A DNA stretch of 64,000 bases from positions 10,609,001 through 10,673,000 of the forward strand of contig NC_092673.1 in the NCBI RefSeq assembly GCF_964355755.1, in the 5' to 3' direction. Positions 8,934-23,900 of this stretch are shown here, piece after piece; the stretch's first letter is position 1; each line of letters starts with the position of its first letter. Source of the DNA: Antedon mediterranea. Lineage: Eukaryota > Echinodermata > Crinoidea > Comatulida > Antedonidae. Under the pieces are notes generated by a model, which searched no databases, was not told the origin of the DNA, and saw only the letters and a list, made by a program, of their open reading frames with translations. Position numbers and translations under genes: made by a program.

Positions 8934-11900
8934 GTAGCTTCAAATCACATTTGGAGACGTTTTCGACCATTTTGAGCATTTCGATAAAACTTTTTCACAC
9001 AAAACATCAAAATGTACAATTTAGCTTCAAATCGCATTTGGAGACGTTTTTGACCATTTTGTGCATTTCGATGAAACTTGGTAACACAAAAACATCAAAG
9101 TGTTTAAAATCACATTCGAAACCGTTTTAGATAATTTTGAGCATTTCGACAAAACTTTTTCACACAAAATATCAAATTGTACAAAATAACTTCAAATTGC
9201 ATTTGGAGACGTTTTAGACCATTTTGAGCATTTCAATAAAACTTTTCACACTAAAACATCAAAGTGCACAAAATAGATTAATATCGTATTTAGAAACGTT
9301 TTAGGTGATTTTGAGCACTTCGACAAAACTTTTTCACACAAAATATAAATTGTACAAAATAGCTTCAAATCGAATTTGGAGATGTTTTAGACAATTTTGA
9401 GCATTTCGATAAAACTTGGTTACACAAAAACATCAAAGTGCTTAAAATCACATTTGAAACCGTTTTAGACCATTTCGAGCATTTCGATAAAACTTTTCAC
9501 ACAAAAACATCAAAGTGCACAAAATAGCTTAATATCGTATTTCGAAACATTTTAGACCATTTTGAGCATTTCGATAAAACTTTTTCAAACAAAACATCAA
9601 ATTGTACGAAATAGTTTCAAATCACATTTGGAGACGTTTAAACATAAAATTGTACAAAATAGCTTCAAATCGCATTTGGAGACGTTTTAAACTATTTTGA
9701 GCATTTCGATAAAACTTTTTTACACAAAACATCAAAATGTACAATTTAGCTTCAAATCGCATTTCGAGGCGTTTTAGACCATTTTGTGTATTTCGATGAA
9801 ACTTGGTTACACAAAAACATTAAAGTTCTTAAAATCACATTTGTAACCGTTTTAGACCATTTTGAGCATTTCGATAAACCTTTTCACACAAAAACATCAA
9901 AGTGCAAAAAATAGCTTAATATCGTATTTGGAAACGTTTTAGACCATTTTGAACATTTCGACAAAACTTATTCACACAAAATATCAAATTGTACAACATA
10001 GCTTCAAATCGCATTTGGAGACGTTTTAGACCATTTTGAGCATTGCAATAAATCTTTTCACACTAAAACAACAAAGTGCAAAAATAGATTAATATCGTAT
10101 TTAGAAACGTTTTAGACCATTTTGAGCATTTCGACCAAACTTTTTTACACAAAATATAAAATTGTACAAAATAGCTTCAAATTGCATTTTGAGACGTTTT
10201 TGACCATTTTGTGCATTTCGATGAAACTTGGTTACACAAAAACATCTAAGTGTTTAAAATCGTATTTGAAACCGTTTTAGATCATTTTGAGCATTTCGAT
10301 AAAACTTTTCACACAAAAACATCAAAGTGCACAAAATAGCTTCAAATCGCATTTGGAGACGTTTTAGACCATTTTGAGCATTTCAATAAAACTTTTCAAA
10401 CTAAAACATCAAAGTGCACAAAATTGATTAATATCGTATTTCGAAACGTTTTAGACCATTTTGAGCATTTCGATAAAACTTTTTCACACAAAACATCAAA
10501 TTGTACGAAATAGCTTCCAATCGCATTTGGAGAGGTTAAAACATCAAATTGTACAAAATAGCTTCAAATCGCATTAGGAGACGTTTTAAACTATTTTGAG
10601 CATTTCGATAAAACTTTTTTACACAAAACATCAAAATGTACAATTTAGCTTCAAATCGCATTTCGAGGCGTTTTAGACCATTTTGTGTATTTCGATGAAA
10701 CTTGGTTACACAAAAACATTAAAGTTCTTAAAATCACATTTGTAACCGTTTTAGACCATTTTGAGCATTTCGATAAACCTTTTCACACAAAAACATCAAA
10801 GTGCAAAAAATAGCTTAATATCGTATTTGGAAACGTTTTAGACCATTTTGAACATTTCGACAAAACTTATTCACACAAAATATCAAATTGTACAACATAG
10901 CTTCAAATCGCATTTGGAGACGTTTTAGACCATTTTGAGCATTGCAATAAATCTTTTCACACTAAAACAACAAAGTGCAAAAATAGATTAATATCGTATT
11001 TAGAAACGTTTTAGACCATTTTGAGCATTTCGACAAAACTTTTTTACACAAAATATAAAATTGTACAAAATAGCTTCAAATCGCATTTTGAGACGTTTTT
11101 GACCATTTTGTGCATTTCGATGAAACTTGGTTACACAAAAACATCTAAGTGTTTAAAATCGTATTTGAAACCGTTTTAGATCATTTTGAGCATTTCGATA
11201 AAACTTTTCACACAAAAACATCAAAGTGCACAAAATAGCTTCAAATCGCATTTGGAGACGTTTTAGACCATTTTGAGCATTTCAATAAAACTTTTCAAAC
11301 TAAAACATCAAAGTGCACAAAATTGATTAATATCGTATTTCGAAACGTTTTAGACCATTTTGAGCATTTCGATAAAACTTTTTCACACAAAACATCAAAT
11401 TGTACGAAATAGCTTCCAATCGCATTTGGAGAGGTTAAAACATCAAATTGTACAAAATAGCTTCAAATCGCATTAGGAGACGTTTTAAACTATTTTGAGC
11501 ATTTCGATAAAACTTTTTTACACAAAACATCAAAATGTACAATTTAGCTTCAAATCGCATTTCGAGGCGTTTTAGACCATTTTGTGTATTTCGATGAAAC
11601 TTGGTTACACAAAAACATTAAAGTTCTTAAAATCACATTTGTAACCGTTTTAGACCATTTTGAGCATTTCGATAAACCTTTTCACACAAAAACATCAAAG
11701 TGCAAAAAATAGCTTAATATCGTATTTGGAAACGTTTTAGACCGTTTTGAACATTTCGACAAAACTTTTTCACACAAAATATCAAATTGTACAACATAGC
11801 TTCAAATCGCATTTGGAGACGTTTTAGACCATTTTGAGCATTGCAATAAATCTTTTCACACTAAAACAACAAAGTGCAAAAATAGATTAATATCGTATTT

Positions 11901-14900
11901 AGAAACGTTTTAGACCATTTTGAGCATTTCGACAAAACTTTTTTACACAAAATATAAAATTGTACAAAATAGCTTCAAATCGCATTTTGAGACGTTTTTG
12001 ACCATTTTGTGCATTTCGATGAAACTTGGTTACACAAAAACATCTAAGTGTTTAAAATCGTATTTGAAACCGTTTTAGATCATTTTGAGCATTTCGATAA
12101 AACTTTTCACACAAAAACATCAAAGTGCACAAAATAGCTTCAAATCGCATTTGGAGACGTTTTAGACCATTTTGAGCATTTCAATAAAACTTTTCAAACT
12201 AAAACATCAAAGTGCACAAAATTGATTAATATCGTATTTCGAAACGTTTTAGACCATTTTGAGCATTTCGATAAAACTTTTCACACAAAAACATCAAAGT
12301 GCACAAAATAGCTTCAAATCGCATTTGGAGACGTTTAAGACCATTTTGAGCATTTCAATAAAACTTTTCAAACTAAAACATCAAAGTGCACAAAATTGAT
12401 TAATATCGTATTTCGAAACGTTTTAAACCATTTTGAGCATTTCGATAAAACTTTTTCACACAAAACATCAAATTGTACGAAATAGCTTCCAATCGCATTT
12501 GGAGACGTTAAAACATCAAATTGTACAAAATAGCTTCAAATCGCATTAGGAGACGTTTTAAACTATTTTTAGCATTTCGATAAAACTTTTTTACACAAAA
12601 CATCAAAATGTACAATTTAGCTTCAAATAGCATTTCGAGGCGTTTTAGACCATTTTGTGTATTTCGATGAAACTTGGTTACACAAAAACATTAAAGTTCT
12701 TAAAATCACATTTGTAACCGTTTTAGACCATTTTGAGCATTTCGATAAACCTTTTCACACAAAAACATCAAAGTGCAAAAAATAGCTTAATATCGTATTT
12801 GGAAACGTTTTAGACCGTTTTAAACATTTCGACAAAACTTTTTCACACAAAATATCAAATTGTACGAAATAGCTTCCAATCGCATTTGGAGACGTTAAAA
12901 CATCAAATTGTACAAAATAGCTTCAAATCGCATTAGGAGACGTTTTAAACTATTTTGAGCATTTCGATAAAACTTTTTTACACAAAACATCAAAATGTAC
13001 AATTTAGCTTCAAATCGCATTTCGAGGCGTTTTAGACCATTTTGTGTATTTTGATGAAACTTGGTTACACAAAAACATTAAAGTTCTTAAAATCACATTT
13101 GTAACCGTTTTAGACCATTTTGAGCATTTCGATAAACCTTTTCACATAAAAACATCAAAGTGCAAAAAATAGCTTAATATCGTATTTGGAAACGTTTTAG
13201 ACCGTTTTGAACATTTCGACAAAACTTTTTCACACAAAATATCAAATTGTACAACATAGCTTCAAATCGCATTTGGAGACGTTTTAGACCATTTTGAGCA
13301 TTGCAATAAATCTTTTCACACTAAAACAACAAAGTGCAAAAATAGATTAATATCGTATCTAGAAACGTTTTAGACCCTTTTGAGCATTTCGACAAAACTT
13401 TTTTACACAAAATATAAAATTGTACAAAATAGCTTCAAATCGCATTTTGAGACGTTTTTGACCATTTTGTGCATTTCGATGAAACTTGGTTACACAAAAA
13501 CATCTAAGTGTTTAAAATCGTATTTGAAACCGTTTTAGATCATTTTGAGCATTTCGATAAAACTTTTCACACAAAAACATCAAAGTGCACAAAATAGCTT
13601 CAAATCGCATTTGGAGACGTTTTAGACCATTTTGAGCATTTCAATAAAACTTTTCAAACTAAAACATCAAAGTGCACAAAATTGATTAATATCGTATTTC
13701 GAAACGTTTTAGACCATTTTGAGCATTTCGATAAAACTTTTTCACACAAAACATCAAATTGTACGAAATAGCTTCCAATCGCATTTGGAGACGTTAAAAC
13801 ATCAAATTGTACAAAATAGCTTCAAATCGCATTTGGACACGTTTTAGACCATTTTGAGTATTTCGACAAAACTTTTTTACACAAAACATCAAATTGTACA
13901 ACATAGCTTCAAATCGCATTTGGAGACGTTTTAGACCATTTTGAGCATTGCAATAAATCTTTTCACACTAAAAAAAAAAGTGCAAAAATAGATTAATATC
14001 GTATTTAGAAACGTTTTAGACCATTTTGAGCATTTCGACAAAACTTTTTTACACAAAATATAAAATTGTACAAAATAGCTTCAAATCGCATTTTGAGACG
14101 TTTTTGACCATTTTGTGCATTTCGATGAAACTTGGTTACACAAAAACATCAAAGTGTTTAAAATCGTATTTGAAACCGTTTTAGATCATTTTGAGCATTT
14201 CGATAAAACTTTTCACACAAAAACATCAAAGTGCACAAAATAGCTTCAAATCGCATTTGGAGACGTTTTAGACCATTTTGAGCATTTCAATAAAACTTTT
14301 CAAACTAAAACATCAAAGTGCACAAAATTGATTAATATCGTATTTCGAAACGTTTTAGACCATTTTGAGCATTTCGATAAAACTTTTTCACACAAAACAT
14401 CAAATTGTACGAAAAAGCTTCCAATCGCATTTGGAGACGTTAAAACATCAAATTATACAAAATAGCTTCAAATCGCATTTGGACACGTTTTAGACCATTT
14501 TGAGTATTTCGACAAAACTTTTTTACACAAAACATCAAATTGTACAACATAGCTTCAAATCGCATGTGGAGACGTTTTAGACCATTTTGAGCATTTCAAT
14601 AAAACTTTTCACACTAAAACATCAAAGTGCACAAAATAGATTAATATCGTATTTAGAAACGTTTTAGACCATTTTGAGCATTTCGATAAAACTTTTCACA
14701 CAAAAACATCAAAGTGCACAAAATAGCTTCAAATCGCATTTGGAGACGTTTTAGACCATTTTGAGCATTTCAATAAAACTTTTCAAACTAAAACATCAAA
14801 GTGCACAAAATTGATTAATATCGTATTTCGAAACGTTTTAGACCATTTTGAGCATTTCGATAAAACTTTTTCACACAAAACATCAAATTGAACGAAATAG

Positions 14901-17900
14901 CTTCCAATCGCATTTGGAGACGTTAAAACATCAAATTATACAAAATAGCTTCAAATCGCATTTGGACACGTTTTAGACCATTTTGAGTATTTCGACAAAA
15001 CTTTTTTACACAAAACATCAAATTGTACAACATAGCTTCAAATCGCATGTGGAGACGTTTTAGACCATTTTGAGCATTTCAATAAAACTTTTCACACTAA
15101 AACATCAAAGTGCACAAAATAGATTAATATCGTATTTAGAAACGTTTTAGACCATTTTGAGCATTTCGACAAAACTTTTTTACACAAAATATAAAATTGT
15201 ACAAAATAGCTTCAAATCGCATTTTGAGACGTTTTTGACCATTTTGTGCATTTCGATGAAACTTGGTTACACAAAAACATCAAAGTGTTTAAAATCGCAT
15301 TTGAAACCGTTTTAGATCATTTTGAGCATTTCGATAAAACTTTTCACACAAAAACATCAAAGTGCACAAAATAGCTTCAAATCGCATTTGGAGACGTTTT
15401 AGACCATTTTGAGCATTTCAATAAAACTTTTCACACTAAAACATCAAAGTGCACAAAATTGATTAATATCGTATTTCGAAACGTTTTAGACCATTTTGAG
15501 CATTTCGATAAAACTTTTTCACACAAAACATCAAATTGTACGAAAAAGCTTCCAATCGCATTTGGAGACGTTTAAACATCAAATTGTACAAAATAGCTTC
15601 AAATCGCATTTGGACACGTTTTAGACCATTTTGAGTATTTCGATGAAACTTGGTTACACAAAAACATCAAAGTGTTTAAAATCGTATTTGAAACCGTTTT
15701 AGATCATTTTGAGCATTTCGATTAAACTTTTCACACAAAAACATCAAAGTGCACAAAATAGCTTCAAATCGCATTTGGAGACGTTTTAGACCATTTCAAT
15801 AAAACTTTTCAAACTAAAACATCAAAGTGCACAAAATTGATTAATATCGTATTTCGAAACGTTTTAGACCATTTTGAGCATTTCGATAAAACTTTTTCAC
15901 ACAAAATATCAAATTGTACGAAAAAGCTTCCAATCGCATTTGGAGACGTTAAAACATCAAATTTTACAAAATAGCTTCAAATCGCATTTGGACACGTTTT
16001 AGACCATTTTGAGTATTTCGACAAAACTTTTTTACACAAAACATCAAATTGTACAACATAGCTTCAAATCGCATGTGGAGACGTTTTAGACCATTTTGAG
16101 CATTTCAATAAAACTTTTCACACTAAAACATCAAAGTGCACAAAATAGATTAATATCGTATTTAGAAACGTTTTAGACCATTTTGAGCATTTCGATAAAA
16201 CTTTTCACACAAAAACATCAAAGTGCACAAAATAGCTTCAAATCGCATTTGGAGACGTTTTAGACCATTTTGAGCATTTCAATAAAACTTTTCAAACTAA
16301 AACATCAAAGTGCACAAAATTGATTAATATCGTATTTCGAAACGTTTTAGACCATTTGGAGCATTTCGATAAAACTTTTTCACACAAAACATCAAATTGT
16401 ACGAAATAGCTTCCAATCGCATTTGGAGACGTTAAAACATCAAATTATACAAAATAGCTTCAAATCGCATTTGGACACGTTTTAGACCATTTTGAGTATT
16501 TCGACAAAACTTTTTTACACAAAACATCAATTTGTACAACATAGCTTCAAATCGCATGTGGAGACGTTTTAGACCATTTTGAGCATTTCAATAAAACTTT
16601 TCACACTAAAACATCAAAGTGCACAAAATAGATTAATATCGTATTTAGAAACGTTTTAGACCATTTTGAGCATTTCGACAAAACTTTTTTACACAAAATA
16701 TAAAATTGTACAAAATAGCTTCAAATCGCATTTTGAGACGTTTTTGACCATTTTGTGCATTTCGATGAAACTTGGTTACACAAAAACATCAAAGTGTTTA
16801 AAATCGCATTTGAAACCGTTTTAGATCATTTTGAGCATTTCGATAAAACTTTTCACACAAAAACATCAAAGTGCACAAAATAGCTTCAAATCGCATTTGG
16901 AGACGTTTTAGACCATTTTGAGCATTTCAATAAAACTTTTCACACTAAAACATCAAAGTGCACAAAATTGATTAATATCGTATTTCGAAACGTTTTAGAC
17001 CATTTTGAGCATTTCGATAAAACTTTTTCACACAAAACATCAAATTGTACGAAAAAGCTTCCAATCGCATTTGGAGACGTTTAAACATCAAATTGTACAA
17101 AATAGCTTCAAATCGCATTTGGACACGTTTTAGACCATTTTGAGTATTTCGACAAAACCTTTTTACACAAAACATCAAATTGTACAACATAGCTTCAAAT
17201 CGCATTTGGAGACGTTTTAGACCATTTTGAGCATTTCAATAAAACTTTTCACACAAAATATAAAATTGTACAAAATACCTTCAAATCGCATTTGAAACCG
17301 TTTTTGAGCATTTTGAGAATTTCGATAAAACTTTTCACACAAAAACATAAAAGGGCACAAAATTGATTAATATCGTATTTCGAAACGTTTTAGACCATTT
17401 TGAGCATTTCGATAAAACTTTTTCACACAAAACATCAAATTGTACGAAATAGCTTCCAATCGCATTTGGAGACGTTAAAACATAAAATTGTACAAAATAG
17501 CTTCAAATCGCATTTGGAGACGTTTTAAACTATTTTGAGCATTTCGATAAAACTTTTTTACACAAAACATCAAAATGTACAATTTAGCTTCAAATCGCAT
17601 TTCGAGGCGTTTTAGACCATTTTGTGTATTTCGATGAAACTTGGTTACACAAAAACATTAAAGTTCTTAAAATCACATTTGTAACCGTTTTAGACCATTT
17701 TGAGCATTTCGATAAACCTTTTCACACAAAAACATCAAAGTGCAAAAAATAGCTTAATATCGTATTTGGAAACGTTTTAGACCATTTTGAACATTTCGAC
17801 AAAACTTGTTCACACAAAATATCAAATTGTACAACATAGCTTCAAATCGCATTTGGAGACGTTTTAGACCATTTTGAGCATTGCAATAAATCTTTTCACA

Positions 17901-20900
17901 CTAAAACAACAAAGTGCAAAAATAGATTAATATCGTATTTAGAAACGTTTTAGACCATTTTGAGCATTTCGACAAAACTTTTTTACACAAAATATAAAAT
18001 TGTACAAAATAGCTTCAAATCGCATTTTGAGACGTTTTTGACCATTTTGTGCATTTCGATGAAACTTGGTTACACAAAAACATCTAAGTGTTTAAAATCG
18101 TATTGGAAACCGTTTTAGATCATTTTGAGCATTTCGATAAAACTTTTCACACAAAAACATCAAAGTGCACAAAATAGCTTCAAATCGCATTTGGAGACGT
18201 TTTAGACCATTTTGAGCATTTCAATAAAACTTTTCAAACTAAAACATCAAAGTGCACAAAATTGATTAATATTGTATTTCGAAACGTTTTAGACCATTTT
18301 GAGCATTTCGATAAAACTTTTTCACACAAAACATCAAATTGTACGAAATAGCTTCCAATCGCATTTGGAGACGTTTAAACATCAAATTGTACAAAATAGC
18401 TTCAAATCGCATTTGGAAACGTTTTAGACCATTTTGAGTATTTCGACAAAACTTTTTTACACAAAACATAGAATTGTACAAAATAGCTTCAAATCGCATT
18501 TGGAGACGTTTAAACATCAAATTGTACAAAATAGCTTCAAATCGCATTTGGACACGTTTTAGACCATTTTGAGTATTTCGACAAAACTTTTTTACACAAA
18601 ACATAGAATTGTACAAAATAGCTTCAAATCGCATTTGGAGACGTTTTAGACCATTTTGAGAATTTCAATAAAACATTTCACACAAAATATAAAATTGTAC
18701 AAAATAGTTTCAAATCGCTTTTGGAGACGTTTTAGACCATTTTGAGCATTTCGATAAAACTATTTCACACAAAACATCAAAATGTACAATTTAGCTTCAA
18801 ATCTCAATTAGAGACGTTTTAGACCACTTTGAGCATTTCGATGAAACTTGGTTACACAAAAACATCAAAGTGTTTAAAATCACATTTGCAACCGTTTTAG
18901 ATCACTTTGAGCATTTCGACAAAACTTTTTCACGCAAAATATTAAATTGTACAAAATAACTTCAAATCGCATTTGGAGACGTTTTAGACCATTTTGAGTA
19001 TTTCAATAAAACTTTTCACACTAAAACATGAAAGTGCACAAAATATATTAATATCGTATTTAGAAACGTTTTAGACCATTTTGAGCATTTCGATAACACT
19101 TTTTCAAACAAAACATCAAAATGTACAAAATATCTTCAAATCTCATTTAGAGACGTTTTAGACCATTTTGTGCATTTCGATGAAACTTGGTTACACAAAA
19201 ACATCAAAGTGCTTAAAATCACATTTGAAACCATTTTAGACCATTTTGAGCATTTCGTTAAAACTTTTTACACAAAAACATCAAAGTGCACAAAATAGCT
19301 TCAAATCGCATTTGGAGACCTTTTAGACCATTTTGAGCATTTCAATAAAGCTTTTCACACTAAAACGTCAAAGTGCACAAAATAGATTAATATCGTATTT
19401 GGAAACGTTTTAGACCATTTTGAGCATTTCGACAAAACTTTTTCACACAAAATATAAAAATGTACAAAATAGCTTAAAATCGCATTTGGAGACGTTTTAG
19501 ACCATTTTGAGCATTGCGATAAAACTTTTTCACAGAAAACATCAAATTGTACAAAATAGCTTCAAATCGCTTTTGGAGACGTTGTAGACCATTTTGAGCA
19601 TTTCAATAAAACTTTTCACACTAAAACATCAAAGTGCACAAAATAGATTAATATCGTATTAAGAAACGTTTTAGACCATTTTGAGCATTTCGACAAAACT
19701 TTTTCACACAAAATATAAAATTGTACAAAATAGCTTCAAATCGCATTTGAAGACGTTTAAACATCAAATTGTACAAAATAGCTTCAAATCGCATTTGGAC
19801 ACGTTTTAGACCATTTTGAGTATTTCGACAAAACTTTTTTACACAAAACATAGAATTGTACAAAATAGCTTCAAATCGCATTTGGAGACGTTTTAGACCA
19901 TTTTGAGAATTTCAATAAAACATTTCACACAAAATATAAAATTGTACAAAATAGCTTCAAATCGCTTTTGGAGACGTTTTAGACCATTTTGAGCATTTCG
20001 ATAAAACTATTTCACACAAAACATCAAAATGTACAATTTAGCTTCAAATCGCATTTGAAGACGTTTAAACATCAAATTGTACAAAATAGCTTCAAATCGC
20101 ATTTGGACACGTTTTAGACCATTTTGAGTATTTCGACAAAACTTTTTTACACAAAACATAGAATTGTACAAAATAGCTTCAAATCGCATTTGGAGACGTT
20201 TTAGACCATTTTGAGAATTTCAATAAAACATTTCACACAAAATATAAAATTGTACAAAATAGCTTCAAATCGCTTTTGGAGACGTTTTAGACCATTTTGA
20301 GCATTTCGATAAAACTATTTCACACAAAACATCAAAATGTACAATTTAGCTTCAAATCTCATTTAGAGACATTTTAGACCACTTTGAGCATTTCGATGAA
20401 ACTTGGTTACACAAAAACATCAAAGTGTTTAAAATCACATTTGCAACCGTTTTAGATCACTTTGAGCATTTCGACAAAACTTTTTCACGCAAAATATTAA
20501 ATTGTACAAAATAACTTCAAATCGCATTTGGAGACGTTTTAGACCATTTTGAGTATTTCAATAAAACTTTTCACACTAAAACATGAAAGTGCACAAAATA
20601 TATTAATATCGTATTTAGAAACGTTTTAGACCATTTTGAGCATTTCGATAACACTTTTTCAAACAAAACATCAAAATGTACAAAATATCTTCAAATCTCA
20701 TTTAGAGACGTTTTAGACCATTTTGTGCATTTCGATGAAACTTGGTTACACAAAAACATCAAAGTTCTTAAAATCACATTTGAAACCATTTTAGACCATT
20801 TTGAGCATTTCGATAAAACTTTTTACACAAAAACATCAAAGTGCACAAAATAGCTTCAAATCGCATTTGGAGACCTTTTAGACCATTTTGAGCATTTCAA

Positions 20901-23900
20901 TAAAGCTTTTCACACTAAAACGTCAAAGTGCACAAAATAGATTAATATCGTATTTGGAAACGTTTTCGACCATTTTGAGCATTTCGACAAAACTTTTTCA
21001 CACAAAATATAAAATTGTACAAAATAGCTTAAAATCGCATTTGGAGACGTTTTAGACCATTTTGAGCATTGCGATAAAACTTTTTCACAGAAAACATCAA
21101 ATTGTACAAAATAGCTTCAAATCGCATTTGGAGACGTTGTAGACCATTTTGAGCATTTCAATAAAACTTTTCACACTAAAACATCAAAGTGCACAAAATA
21201 GATTAATATCGTATTAAGAAACGTTTTAGACCATTTTGAGCATTTCGACAAAACTTTTTCACACAAAATATAAAATTGTACAAAATAGCTTCAAATCGCA
21301 TTTGGAGACGTTTTAGACCATTTTTTAGCATTTCGATAAAACTTTTCACGCAAAAACATAAAAGTGCAAAAAATAGCTTAATATCGTATTTGGAAACGTT
21401 TTAGACCATTTTGAGCATTTCGACAAAACTTTTTCACACAAAACATCAAATTGTACAACATAGCTTCAAATCGCATTTGGAGACGTTTTAGACCATTTTG
21501 AGCATTTCAATAAAACTTTTAACACTAAAACATCAAAGTGCACAAAATAGATTAATATCGTATTTAGAAACGTTTTAGACCATTTTGAGCATTTCGACAA
21601 AACTTTTTCACACAAAATATAAAATTGTACAAAATATCTTCAAATCGAATTTGGAGTTGTTTTAGACAATTTTGAGCATTTCGATAAAACTTAATCAAAC
21701 AAAACATCAAAATGTACAAAATATCTTCAAATCTCATTTAGAGACGTTTTAGACCATTTTGTGCATTTCGATAAAACTTTTCACACTAAAACATCAAAGT
21801 GCACAAAATAGATTAATATCGTATTTAGAAAGGTTTTAGACCATTTTGAGCATTTCGAATAAACATTTTCACACAAAATATAAAATTGTACAAAATAGCT
21901 TCAAATCGAATTTGGAAATGTTTTAGACAATTTTGAGCATTTCGATAACACTTTTCAAACAAAACATCAAAATGTACAAAATATCTTCAAATCTCATTTA
22001 GAGACGTTTTAGACCATTTTGTGCATTTCGATGAAACTTGGTTACACAAAAACATCAAAGTGCTTAAAATCACATTTGAAACCATTTTAGACCATTTTGA
22101 GCATTTCGATAAAACTTTTTCACACAAAACATCAAAATGTAAAATTTAGCTTCAAATCGCATTTGGAGATGTTTTTGACCATTTTGTGCATTTTGATGAA
22201 ACTTGGTTACACAAAAACATCAAAGTGTTTAAAATCACATTTGAAACCGTTTTAGATCATTTTGAGTATTTCGACAAAACTTTTTCACACAAAATATCAA
22301 ATTGTACAAAATAAATTTATATATAGATAACTTCATATTGCATTTGGAGACGTTTTAGACCATTTTGAGCATTTCAATAAAACTTTTCACACTAAAACAT
22401 CAAAGTGCACAAAATAGATTAATATCGTATTTAGAAACGTTTTAGACGATTTTGAGCATTTCGACAAAACTTTTTCACACAAAATATAAATTGTACAAAA
22501 TAGCTTCAAATCGAATTTGGAGATGTTTTAGACAATTTTGAGCATTTCGATAAAACTTGGTTACACAAAAACATCAAAGTGCTTAAAATCACATTTGAAA
22601 CCGTTTTAGACCATTTCGAGCATTTCGATAAAACTTTTCACACAAAAACATCAAAGTGCACAAAATAGCTTAATATCGTATTTCGAAACATTTTAGACCA
22701 TTTTGAGCATTTCGATAAAACTTTTTCAAACAAAACATCAAATTGTACGAAATAGTTTCAAACCACATTTGGAGACGTTTAAACATCAAATTGTACAAAA
22801 TAGCTTCAAATCGCATTTGGAGACGTTTTAAACTATTTTGAGCATTTCGATAAAACTTTTTTACACAAAACATCAAAATGTACAATTTAGCTTCAAATCG
22901 CATTTCGAGGCGTTTTAGACCATTTTGTGTATTTCGATGAAACTTGGTTACACAAAAACATTAAAGTTCTTAAAATCACATTTGTAACCGTTTTAGACCA
23001 TTTAGAGCATTTCGATAAACCTTTTCACACAAAAACATCAAAGTGCAAAAAATAGCTTAATATCGTATTTGGAAACGTTTTAGACCATTTTGAACATTTC
23101 GACAAAACTTTTTCACACAAAATATCAAATTGTACAACATAGCTTCAAATCGCATTTGGAGACGTTTTAGACCATTTTGAGCATTGCAATAAATCTTTTC
23201 ACACTAAAACAACAAAGTGCAAAAATAGATTAATATCGTATTTAGAAACGTTTTAGACCATTTTGAGCATTTCGACAAAACTTTTTACACAAAATATAAA
23301 ATTGTACAAAATAGCTTCAAATCGCGTTTTGAGACGTTTTTGACCATTTTGTGCATTTCGATGAAACTTGGTTACACAAAAACATCAAAGTGTTTAAAAT
23401 CGTATTTGAAACCTTTTTTGATCATTTTGAGCATTTCGATAAAACTTTTCACACAAAAACATCAAAGTGCACAAAATAGCTTCAAATCGCATTTGGAGAC
23501 GTTTTAGACCATTTTGAGCATTTCAATAAAACTTTTCACACTAAAACATCAAAGTGCACACAATTGATTAATATCGTATTTCGAAACGTTTTAGACCATT
23601 TTGAGCATTTCGATAAAACTTTTTCACACAAAACATCAAATTGTACGAAAAAGCTTCTAATCGCATTTGGAGACTTTTAAACATCAAATTGTACAAAATA
23701 GCTTCAAATCGCATTTGGACACGTTTTAGACCATTTTGAGTATTTCGACAAAACTTTTTTACACAAAACATCAAATTGTACAACATAGCTTCAAATCGCA
23801 TTTGGAGACGTTTTAGACCATTTTGAGCATTTCAATAAAACTTTTCACACAAAATATAAAATTGTACAAAATACCTTCAAATCGCATTTGAAACCGTTTT

